Source of the DNA: Cornus controversa
Lineage: Eukaryota > Streptophyta > Magnoliopsida > Cornales > Cornaceae
Reading direction: 5' to 3'
NCBI GenBank assembly: GCA_026545225.1
Contig: CM048845.1
Location: 56,768,033-56,832,032 of the forward strand
DNA length: 64,000 bases
The notes beneath the pieces are model-generated. The model did no database searches and was not told the origin of the DNA. It saw only the letters and a program-made list of their open reading frames with translations. The translations under genes were made by a program, and so were the position numbers. The number at the start of each line of letters is the position of its first letter. The stretch's first letter is position 1. Positions 47,632 through 57,987 of the stretch are shown one piece after another.

Positions 47632-48626
47632 TTGAGGTGGAAAGCATCACGCATGATTTAAAAAACGTGATTGTTTATGGGTAAAAAGCATGTATACATG
47701 TCATGTAGGCATATAGCGATTTCATGTGCATTTATGCATGATTCAGTGGATCTTGTTGAGTAGGTGATATGGTATTTGATTTACATTGTTCATGTAAATG
47801 CTTCTGTTCATATATGTTTTCTTTACATAATGAGGTTGGATGTATATTGCTCTTGAACATGTTGTAAATGATTTTCATAAGTCATGTGTAGTAGATTTAA
47901 TTGTTCATAAGTGCTAGAACTGCCATGTGCGTTGTTGGTTCATGTATGCTAGGAGGGGCATGACTTTAAATATTGTGATATATTTAAGTGCATGTATATT
48001 TTTGAGAATATGTGAGGATCGACCTGCTGCTGCGATGATAGTATGGTTCTACATACCTTGTTGGGCCTTTGAGCTCACCCCCTCCCAGGTTTTGCAAGTG
48101 TTGCTAGTTTTGGAGTCAGTTGGGGGAATGGATAGTACCAGTTGCTGAAGTAGTGATTAGTCTCCTTAGAATCTGACTTATGTTCAGGATTTTAGATAGA
48201 CGTATTACATTTGGATTAAATGTATGGAGCGATTATGTTGATTCAGTTCCTTCAGTTGTATTTATTCATGTGATGTATGTATATAATACGGACATTCAAG
48301 GACTGAGACATGTATATTTTTGATTGTATTAAGCATGTTGTAGAAATGCTGGGGGGACACGTGCCCAGAAGTGTCCATTTTTATTGTTAGATATAAATGC
48401 TGGGGGGACACGTGCCCAGAAGTGTCCATTTGAATTTAAAGCAGGTATAACATGCCAGGATCTGATTATTTAGAATGAGTTATGCCCAATTTTCATAAAA
48501 ATAATAGGAAATTGAGATTGTATGATCAGGTGGTGGTTATAGCGTGAGGTTGAGTAAACGGGTTCGCGACTCAGGATTCGGGTCAGTCCGGGGGAGTCCC
48601 GGCGGTCCGAATTTCGGGGCATGACA
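44773..48626 (+). mobile_element. Solo LTR, 3,854 bp, TSD TCTCG
   Basis: Starts TGTCAGGACCGGAATT and ends TTTCGGGGCATGACA; TGTCA/TGACA are inverted. Perfect 5-bp duplications TCTCG lie at 44768-44772 and 48627-48631. It shares modules with the LTR at 32050: GCATGTGTGAGAATTAA, the GTGCAAG.CCC block and GCGAAGTCCTCA near 47364-47530. It holds three long (AT)n tracts (44958-44995, 46918-46955, 47587-47629), a purine-rich leader-like stretch (45100-45260) and a GT-rich region (45280-46140) whose open frames match no domain. No retroviral genes. Confidence 0.88.
48344..48431. repeat. 51-bp tandem repeat with G-box core
   Basis: AAATGCTGGGGGGACACGTG starts at 48344 and again at 48395. Each copy has CACGTG (a G-box) and the inverted pair GGACAC/GTGTCC. 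It lies at about 92% of the LTR length. Confidence 0.85.
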
Positions 48627-48631
48627 TCTCG

Positions 48632-49469
48632 GCTTTGAAAAAATATATGTGATTTCACCAAGGAATGAAAGGACTGATGTAGTATAATTTGAAGAAGGGA
48701 ATAATTTTGATGTAAAAACTGAAGAAGGGAATGGTCATGCAGTAGAAACTAAAAAGGAAATGGCTATGCTTCAGCTGGTGCTTTCCTCAACTTTTATGAT
48801 GACACTTTTTTATAGTTGCAGTATTTGGAGCTAACAATGAAGCTAAGATTGAACCAAATGATATTGATGTAGTTGATACTAATGTTGAATTTGATACTGA
48901 ATATGAATTAAATACAAAAACTGAATCTGATGTAAACTCTAAGTATGCATCAAGTGAGGAGTTAAGAAGTGTACAAAATTCCAATGATAATGATGATGAT
49001 GCCAGAAGCTACTCTTATCCAAATTTCAATATTCAAAGAGACTTGGGAAACAAAAAAAAACTAGAAGAATGTCAGAAGTTTGGTTGTGCAGCTGAATTTA
49101 GAGCCCTAAGGCATATAGTAATACAAGGAAAGTTTGGCTAAAATTTCTTAGGAATGATAGAGATAAAGTCACTATGATATACAAACAAGAATGTGGATGG
49201 AGGATTCATTCATCCATCAACACAAAAGATTACTCATTCTAAATAAGAAAATTCAATTATAAACACAATTGTAATGGTACAAGGGTAAATGGCCATGTTA
49301 CATATGGTTACCTAGCTAAACATTATATTGGAAAATTTAGGAACGATCCAACTTGTTCGGTGAATTTGATCTTGATATGAGTGAGCATAAGGTTTATAGG
49401 GCAAAGAAGAATTCTTTAAGATTGATTGGGGGTAATTTTTTAAAATAATTTGGAAAAGATAGGGACTAT
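48632..49469 (+). pseudogene. MULE (MuDR-like) transposase pseudogene, N-terminal part
   Basis: Plus-strand frames contain an acidic Asn/Asp/Glu-rich stretch near 48840-49000. This is followed by FLRNDRDKVTMIYKQECGWR (about 49140-49205) and HNCNGTRVNGHVTYGYLAKHYI. The latter is the MuDR N-terminal block (variants of CxW...H.C...). Stops and shifts are frequent. The gene continues at 52478 after the solo LTR. Confidence 0.65.
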
Positions 49470-50214
49470 TGTAACGACCCAATTTTTTTTTTCAAATTAT
49501 AACTAAAGGTTAAGTGAATTTTTAAGCATGATTAGTCACCTAATGACATGTTAGTGGACTTAAATGATCCTTTCTATGTTTTCGGTTACGGGTGTAGGAC
49601 CGGAATGGGTTCGGGTAACCCGGGATATAACCACGGACTCTAGGGAGTGGTGTGGGGGTATGGATGAAATTTTTAGGGCATCAATAAAGTTTTAGAAGAT
49701 GAGGAAAGGCTAGTTTGCGAATAAGTGAAAATAGCCAATAACAAGGAGCAAATAAGGGAATGATAGAGGGTTTAGTTGTAAAAGGGGCAAATATATGTAT
49801 TATATAGATATATATATGGAAAAAGAGAGAAAAGATTAGATTTTTAGGGGCTCTTTCTCTCTCTCTTGGCTGGATCTATCTCTCTCTACAAAATTTTTCT
49901 TTTCTCATTCTCTCTAAATATTGAGGGTCTAGAAGTAAGATTTGAGGGTGGAGCCAAGAATTAAAGTTGATCCCCTCACTCTCCTCTTCATTTTAATCGG
50001 TGAAAAGTTGTAATTGGAGGAGTTTGAAGCTTGGTGAAATTTAGGTCTTCCACTTCTAAGCTTGGATTTTGAGGTAGGGGTTCTCCTTCTCATTTACTTG
50101 TCGATTCTAGGGTTTCGGGTGAAGTAGTGAGAGCTAAGGGTGTGTATTGCATGTTTTAGAGATGTAAGATAAGTGGGATGAGGTATTTTCTTCTTCTTTG
50201 GAGTCTCTTGTATG

Positions 50215-50248
<34 letters not shown>

Positions 50249-52472
50249 TAGTATGTATAATGTGAGGGACAAATGCATGAAAATGTGAGAGAATGAGAGC
50301 ATATATGCTTATGTGCTTAATGTGGTGTACATGTGTAATTATGTGCAAATGTGTGACATGTATGTGTTATGTGTTGTCCTATGAGTTAAATGTATGCTAT
50401 CTTTGTATAGAAAATGCATGCATTGGTGAAGCATGATTAAAATGTGCTTAAGTGAGATTTATGTGCATATGTGTATAATATGCTAGGTTTCACATGTATA
50501 GGTAAATATATTTGTGGCTTTGTGGAGATGAAATTGCATGCTATGTATTACACTAATTAGTTCATGCATTGTGGAATGTGAATGTTGAATACTTGATTAT
50601 TATATGTTCAAAATACATATATGGGCCGTTGTGAGGGAATGGGGAAATGAGGTCAAAACTAGGTGTCGGTGAATTGGGTCAATTATGCTCGGTGGCGGTG
50701 CTGACATGGACTAACCACCTTGAGCCACCCAATGATTCGGTGATGATGCTGATACGGACTAATCACCTTGAGTCCAATTATGCTCAGTGGCGGTGCTGAT
50801 ATGAACTAACCACTTTGAGCCACCTAATACTCAGTGACAGTGCTGATATGGTCTAATCACCTTGAATAAGCAAATATTTGGTGACGGTGCTGATATGGTC
50901 TAATCACCAATGAGCAAACCAAAATGTTGCCCCGGAGGTATGATGTTGGTGGAATAGGTCAAAGTCATGAGACGATGGTGGGAGGCACCCCAGGTTACAT
51001 GATTGGTCAAAAATTATGTTAGAATATCGGGTTGAGTCCGAGAGAGTGATAATGATGTGTTATTGCTTTCATTTTTAAATTGTGAAACATGATATGTGTT
51101 AATGCATTCTTTTATATATATGCGTTGCTTGTGAATGAACATGGAATATGTTGGATGATACATGTAATGTAGTGACATGCATTCATGTAGGTCGTGTCGA
51201 GTCGGCACTTAGGTGGGTTAGGGTATCTTTACTAAGCCGCAGTGGTGTTCACCCATTTATTCTAAACTCTTTTACAGATAAGGTGCCGATGACAGATGAG
51301 ACTTGAGTGTCCAAGTGGAACTCTTGTAATTTTTTGGCTACATTTTGGGTATTTGTACAGTTGGCTATCTGTACCGGCTTGTGGCACGATAATTATCTAG
51401 TTGTAGTCATGGTAGAATTTGTTACACTTTGAACCTTATGCATAAATTCTTGTAATGACTATAAACTTAGAAAATCATATGAATGATTTGTACCTTTTGA
51501 GAAAAGTGTATGTGTTGGAGATGTATGGTACCAAAGGACCATTTTTCTCTTGAGTTATGACTTCTTGTATAGATAATTATGAGTTAATGGAGTATGGAAG
51601 GTTTGTATGCATGAGTTGTTGAATGAAGATAGTAAGAAAAATTGATGAAATTACATTTCAAATGTAAATTGCATGTTATGTGAATATACTTGATAGGAAT
51701 TTATATGTATAGAAGGATAATTGTATTAGCTTCAATTTGATAGGTTATGGGTCTTGTTTGAACTTAAATTGAGAAAGATACGCATGTTTTAGTGTAAGAG
51801 TTGGTAATCTGACCTATACCCATTGATTTGAGTATAACCCTATTTTTGGTTGGTATTTTTAGATGATTCTAATTGGGATAGATACTAGACATGTTAAGGA
51901 TGATCCATGCCAAATTTCAAGTCAAATGGACTTACGGATTGTGAAATATTCGAATTTGAAGTTGGGATAAAGCTTTGGCTAAATTAGTGTTGCAGAATTT
52001 CGCCTGGGATTAACGGCGATTGATCCCCCTCTTTTACGGCCACCGATTGCCCCTGTAAAAGGCCAAAAACTAGCATCGATCGACCTTGGGCGATCGATCC
52101 CCTTTTTACAGCATGCACTATTCAAACAGTATTTTTATCCAACTTCAAAGAAGCATATCTCCTTCATTTCAACTCGGATTTCGATGATTCTTTTTTTAAA
52201 ATTATGTATTTTTAAACCCTCTTTCCAATGGTTGCATTTTCAAATATTGATTATAAACTCACAAGGAGTTATGTATTCGTATTTGTGGGATAGAAGCATT
52301 CGAAAGGTTGTATAGTTGAGGCCATTGAGGTTAGGTGGTGTTGACTTGTGCATAGGTAATTATAAATGGGTGACTAAGCTTCCGTGGTAATGAAAGGTTA
52401 AGATAGTCCATTAGGGCTTAATGGGTGGGTTAACCTCCGATTTCTCGGAAGTCGGGGGATTGGGGCGTTACA
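49470..52472 (+). mobile_element. Solo LTR, 3,003 bp, TSD ACTAT, inside a MULE gene
   Basis: Starts TGTAACGACCCAATT and ends GATTGGGGCGTTACA; TGTAACG/CGTTACA are perfect inverted termini. ACTAT duplications lie at 49465-49469 and 52473-52477. No coding sequence. It carries a (TA)n tract (50216-50249), a tandem repeat (50665-50905), the TCTTTTACAGATAAGG module near 51270 also seen at 33551, and a CGATCGAT palindrome cluster near 52015-52110. Family relation to the LTRs at 32050 and 44773 is inferred from termini and shared modules. Confidence 0.92.
50665..50920. repeat. Tandem repeat, about 52-57 bp, five copies
   Basis: GGTG(A/G)CGGTGCTGA.A.GG.CTAA.CACC recurs five times from about 50690 to 50910. 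Each unit has GGTG at one side and CACC at the other, so single units can pair at their ends. The repeat is inside the solo LTR. Confidence 0.85.
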
Positions 52473-53040
52473 ACTATGGTCATTTGATCCTTGAAACAAA
52501 CCCTGGAAGTATTGTTAAGATGTCTAAAATTCCCTATGGTTATGGACCACCTTCATTCTATAAGATGTTCTTTTTCTTAGAGGCACAATGAAAAGGATTC
52601 AAAGAAGGATGTAGACCATTTATTGGTCTTGATGGATGTTTCCTAAAGGGGCCTATGGTGGGCACTTGTTGAGTGCTCTTGGCAGGGATGCCTACAATGG
52701 TTTCTTCCCAATTGCAATTGCTTATGTTGAGGCAAAATGTAAGGACTATTGGACATTTTTTTTTGGAGGAGTTGATGGAGGTGCTTGGCAGTTACCATGC
52801 CTTCACATTTATCTCTTATCGCCAGAAGGTATGCAAGTTTTTTCATCCATAATTTCTACTGAAATTTCAACTCATATCTAATGTATACTTTCTTAATTCA
52901 TTTTCTTCATTTTTCAAGGTCTAGTTGAGACTTTTGATAACCAATTTTTCAGAGCAAACATTAGGTTATGTCTTAAGCACATGTATGATAATTTCAAGCT
53001 GAAATTCAAAGTTAGGAGACTTGGGAACATATTCTGAAAT
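52473..53040 (+). pseudogene. MULE transposase pseudogene, catalytic part
   Basis: RPFIGLDGCFLKG (about 52614-52652) contains the first catalytic Asp of the MULE DDE domain. After a frameshift comes GAYGGHLLSALGRDAYNGFF, then PIAIAYVEAKCKDYWTFF, the standard MURA core. LCLKHMYDNFKLKF near 52960-53010 is the conserved block before the SWIM finger. Frameshifts and the solo LTR make it inactive. Confidence 0.85.
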
Positions 53041-54567
53041 TAGGTGAATCTTGCTTTATTATACTTTATTGACTAGGCACACAAGCTTGCTTGCTTTTTT
53101 GGTATATGAGAGTTTATATTGGTTTCAAATGTATGACAGTGCATTGACCATGTCTTCACATGTAAAATTGACATGTTTGGTGTAATGGCAGTTGTGTATC
53201 CTACATACATGTAACGATAGTTGTGTTTCATACACATTGGATATTTGTCCAAATGGTTTCTACTCATATACCAATCTATGTATGTGCTTCTTGATTTCTA
53301 ATGATGGGTTTGGGTGTAATGACAGTTGGAGTGTCCAATGTAAAATTGACAGGTTTATGTTAAGACAATGTGTATGTCAGTGTGGATATGGGTAATGTTT
53401 AGTGAATGGGTACTAATTACACAACTCCTTCGAGGTATTTGTTAAGATAATTTATATATCAGTGGCAGTTGATTTTAGTCACTGAAAATTTCTAAGTCGT
53501 ATAATTGCAAGTTTTTATCATGGAACTCAATTTATAAAGCAAAAGCCATATCTTCTTAGCCTTATCATCAAATTCCAGAATTAAACTTTCATATGACTAA
53601 GATAAACTAAAAAAACTACTTGTTTGTCCAGATTTTCGAACAAATTCTTGAATCCTGATACTGTTGAGGTTTCTGTCCACCTCAATGGTTCAAATTTTGC
53701 AGCTCCTCTTGAGTCTAAGAAGCCTCTTAATATTCTTTCCCTTCCCAACCTACCAAACTACAATCAAGTTTTCATTGAATGTGTGTATCTTCAATTGTGT
53801 ATATCAGTAATGCATATGAGGTGTAACAACTGTTGAAATGTCCAATGTGTGTATCTTCAATTGTGTAACTTCAATTTCATACCAAAATACAAGCCTTCCA
53901 TTTCATTCAAAAGACCACAATTACATGAACATGTCATGTACATCATTTACAACCCTTATCCACTAGCAAAAATAGGATCACATAAGCATTCACTAGTTTT
54001 TCACAAAAGCATTGCCAGACCATGAATACAAATACAAAGCACAAAACATAGTTTCCTCGAATAATAGAGAAGACAATACATGCTGCAAAAAAGTTCTTCA
54101 TCATTTTTTGTCTTGCTTCCATGGCGTCCAAATGGGAACTAATAGCATGAACATGGAACTTCAACTCAGCAATGTCATATTCCAATCACTCGGACCAAAT
54201 TTTGTAGATGTCATTGGGGAAATAGGTACACACCATGACTATAAACTGTATCTTCTGTTGGCACAGGCATGGTACAGTCTCCCCATGCTATATTCATGGG
54301 GACGAAGATGGTGGTCAGTTGAGGATGGCCTGTTCTGCTCTCTAGTGGAGGTTATATATATAGCTGGTGTGGAAACAATTGTGGATATGACCGTTAGGGA
54401 TTTGTATGTAGCAGTCGTGTGAAGAAGATGACTACACCGATTCTTAAAATCGGGCTTGGGTTGGGTCGAATCGAGTTTCTATGTATTAAAAATTGAATCG
54501 GGTCGGGCTTTTGGTTGAATACTCTTCCCATCCCTATTGATGTGGAACGGACCCATATGACACTAAG
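53041..54567. other. MULE 3' region and unassigned DNA
   Basis: A weak repeat of GTAAAATTGACA and GTGTAATG.CAGTTG occurs between 53160 and 53350. The plus-strand frame 53624-53836 is not recognised. A minus-strand frame at 53943-54185 has a helical stretch then a hydrophobic segment (YVLCFVFVFMVWQCF), and upstream in a broken frame GRLYHAC. This faintly recalls the small GRF-zinc-finger/transmembrane proteins often seen near plant TEs. I do not annotate it as a gene. Confidence 0.35.
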
Positions 54568-54955
54568 TGTAACAGGTCGGGCGTTTGCCCTCTACCCAAA
54601 AGCCTATGCTGTTAGGTAGTGCTGCATACCCACCCATTTATACCCAATCACTTTTCCATCCGGATCCGATGTGGGACAAGACCCTCTAACATTCTCTCCC
54701 CCACCCGAACTCGCAACACCCTCGTTACGGTCGGACCACCCTGTCTATCCGGGTGGTTGCACCCGGACACTTCTGGGCCAAGCGCTAGGCGTGGCACCGG
54801 ATCAAGGATTGGGTCTGGCTTTGATGCCAACTGTAATGAGTCGGACGCTTGCCCTCTACCCAAAAGCCTAAGCTGTTAGGTAGTACTGCATACCCACCCA
54901 TTTATACCCAATCACTTTTCCATCCAGATCCGACGTGGGACAAATCCCTCTAACA
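54568..54955 (-). mobile_element. Complete TRIM element with 124-bp LTRs
   Basis: Two near-identical LTRs at 54568-54691 and 54832-54955 read, on the minus strand, TGTTAGAGG...TTACA. Directly after the 5' LTR comes a PBS-like TTGGCATCAAAGCC. Directly before the 3' LTR is a purine tract (GGGTGGGGGAGAA). The internal part is only 140 bp and non-coding. Flanks are CTAAG and TTAAG (54563-54567, 54956-54960), a 5-bp TSD with one mismatch. The overlapping open frames are spurious. Confidence 0.9.
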
Positions 54956-54960
54956 TTAAG

Positions 54961-57871
54961 CCAGTTTGAAACTAGCCCACCCATTTGTACCCTTAATTGG
55001 GAATGATTTTCCTCTTCCACCTGCGCTTCGTCTGCCTTATCTTCTTATTCACTTACTATCTATCATTTACAGTAATTGTATCTTACAAACATACAATTGA
55101 TTTTGCATTCACAAAATATCATATTTATCTAACTTTAAACAACTATTAAAAATGTGTGATTTTTTTATGCATTTTTTTATTCAACAACATTTAATATCAC
55201 TATTCTATCAAGTGGACTATTGGACATCTAGAAATTCCACTAAGATGAATATTTCACATTAGTTTTCTATACGAACCTTTCACCTTTCTTAAATCATGTA
55301 ATTGAAGAGGCTACATGCATAGTTTCCAACAGCGGTTGCAGACGAGGTGCAACAGAATCAGGTCTGTATTGTCGCAATGTAATGAAATTGATTATAGTAT
55401 TTGTGACTTCTTCTTTTTTAAGTTGCACGCGAGGCTCAAAATGCATCTATACACAAATTTCTACAACATCGTTCAAATAAAAATGAATTTTTAATACATT
55501 TTAGTAATTTTTATTTAATTTTTCAAGACCATTTAACACTATATCACACGAGAGTTATCATTAACATGAGAGATCCCGACACCAGAATGAAGTTTAATTT
55601 TCAACATATTTATTATTTTTTTAATTTTGGTTACTTGTATATTATTTCAAATTTAATTTGCTTACATTTAATTACTTTCACCAATTTTTAAAGCTATATA
55701 TACATTTATGCGTTGACTCGGCTTTTTTTTTTTTTTCTTAGTCTTCCTCTCAATGTAGATGTATATTTATGAAATTAAAATGGATAAATAGTGACAATGA
55801 TGCTTTTAATCACATGCATTGATGCTTCTTCACCGGTGGCCTCATCAAAACTCAAATAAGTGCATCTAAGCTTCCTCCTACTCTTACTCCTATTCTTACA
55901 GAGGAAAAAATCTACAATACACTGGTCTGGTAAATTTAGATCGTGCGTGTTATACACGTACAATAAAACATATTGCACGCATTATACACACACGATTCAG
56001 ATTCACCCGGTGTAATTACACCTGAATATGTCTACTCTGAACCTATTAAAGTAATGGCTGCAAGGTATACTCTTAGGTTGCCAAGAGGAATGGTGCACAC
56101 TTATTGCACTCTGTTTACAATGCTAGCAAGCACTACACTTCTTAACATCTCTTCCACATTATGAATTCTCCAAAGCTCTGCTCTTTAAAGCAATACAGTT
56201 CAGAGCCACCATATTTTTGTTTGTGGTCCAATTGCCAAATCAAGAAAGGGGCACTCTTCAACCATAAATCATTGATAGAAAGTAGTGGGTATGTGACCTA
56301 ATAATGGGAAGTCATTTATAGTGCCCAGTTCTGGTTCCATCACTTGTTTACATCAGTGAGTCTATATCAGCTAAAAGCTACATGATTCATAAATTCCCAT
56401 TTATGTTTAGATCTGAATATAGATCATATTCAATATTAACCCTAAAGTTTTCGAAACCACTTGGTGTAACCCCAGGACTTCCGGTGCATGTAAAACAAGA
56501 AGATTACATGTGTCCGGTGGTAGATTATGAGGTGCTCTAAAAAGCCTGACACTACCGTCTATACCAAAAAAAAAATTGCACAAAATACAAATATGGCTAC
56601 CCTTCAAACAAATCATAAGGATCAATAGGCTCCAAAGGTCTGTCATTTCTTAAAGATCTCTTTCAACATCTAACTGGAGATCACTTTACGAAAGACTGAA
56701 AAGGAAAATTTAGGAATAGAAAATGCAAAACCATGAACGATTCAAAAGCACAAGTGAAATGGGCTGTCTACAAAAAATATAGTATTTGCTACGAAGGAAT
56801 GTTTGACAAACTAAAAGGAAAATCATATGGGACAATTAAAAGACTATAAGCAATCGATTATGAAGTTAGTTTTGGCAAATATTAGCAAAATTCCCAACAT
56901 TGTACATTATCAACTTGTCCACGAATGCTTCAGAAGCTGTAGACATTATGTACTTGATCATGCCTATAGCTGAAGCTGTTCATTAGGATCAATTTTCCAT
57001 GAATTTCTCAACAAGGTTACTGGATAATTTTCAATGTTTTCTGCCAGAGTATAATTTAAACTCGAAATCCCCTCACATGAAGTTCTTGGCATGTAGAGTC
57101 ACCCATCTTTCTTGACAACCTTGTTAACCTCCCTAACCACTGTTCCTGACAAGGCAGAGTTCAAGAGTAACCAACTACATAGTCCAAACTAAAAGAAAAG
57201 ACAAGGAAAAGAAAGAACAAAGATCCACACATACAATTAGAAAATAAGAGTCTAAATATACTGCATCTAATATGTAATCGATAGTTAAAATATGAAAAAT
57301 CAAAACTAAAAGAGGTGGGAATAAAATATTAGCCCAAGCTACCATAGATATGCAACCCAGATATATATAACAAAAGAAAAAAAAATACTACTATAAATAT
57401 CTTTATAAAGAATTTTGGTTGTGAGCTCTTGCACACAAACATGGATCTCTCTATTGTCCTATGTTTTCTGGTGGTGCATCCAGCAGAACAGCAGATAGCA
57501 GCCAGTCTTCAATTTTTTTTGATGACGTGGCACAATGCCATATGCTAGGTCACCGTCAAAAAATAGAGAACGGTGGAGAGGATCTGTCTCACTTGGATAG
57601 ATGAATACACTAAATCCATGCAAAGTAAAGACTGCAGCTTTCAGAAATGTATCTAACGAAGATAAACTTATTTTGAATATTGATTAGAAGAGACAACTAT
57701 AATGCTTCTGTAATTATGAATCTGCAGAATATAAACTTAAGTTTGATCTAAACTCAGAACACTAAGAGGATGTCTGCAATATCATGAAAAAGCATACATC
57801 AACAACTTATAAAGCAATAAACCAAAACAGTACTTGTAGATTTCTGCAGTTGTTTTGTAGTTCCTGCATGA
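54961..57871. other. Intergenic region 3' of RRP40, no confirmed gene
   Basis: AT-rich to 55760. Between 55780 and 57870 composition is more even and may include the RRP40 3' region on the minus strand. A short minus-strand coding-like tail is at 57099-57174. The 79-aa minus frame at 56407-56646 matches nothing known to me. Confidence 0.5.
57099..57174 (-). other. Coding-like tail (possible terminal exon), unassigned
   Basis: After a pyrimidine tract and TATGTAG on the minus strand, the frame reads WLLLNSALSGTVVREVNK, then VVKKDG and a TGA stop at 57099-57101. The preceding acceptor-like context and basic C-terminus look exon-like. It is about 800 bp downstream of the RRP40 stop in the same orientation. 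It could be a last exon of another transcript or chance. Confidence 0.25.
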
Positions 57872-57916
57872 TTTTTTTTTGGGGGGGGGGGGGGGGGGGG
57901 TGCGGGGGTGGGGGCG
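57872..57916 (+). repeat. T9-G20 homopolymer tract
   Basis: Nine T (57872-57880) followed by 20 consecutive G (57881-57900), then TGCGGGGGTGGGGGCG. Located 70-120 bp downstream of the RRP40 stop, reading as poly-C in the RRP40 sense. Confidence 0.9.
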
Positions 57917-57987
57917 CCATAAAGTCGTAAGAAATTGTAACTACTAAGGATGTGAATTAAATCATAAATGATTTTTGACTAACTTGA

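Noticed and set aside
53943-54185. 80-aa minus-strand frame with a hydrophobic segment as a gene
   Set aside because: The resemblance to GRF-finger proteins is too weak and the upstream frame is broken. It is mentioned in the regional entry only.
54505-54540. CTCTTCCCATCCCTA, similar to a hAT terminal repeat
   Set aside because: No matching opposite end or 8-bp TSD was found, so a hAT element is not claimed.
54619-54879. Three overlapping frames of 66-86 aa
   Set aside because: They fall within the TRIM element and span LTR, PBS and internal DNA.
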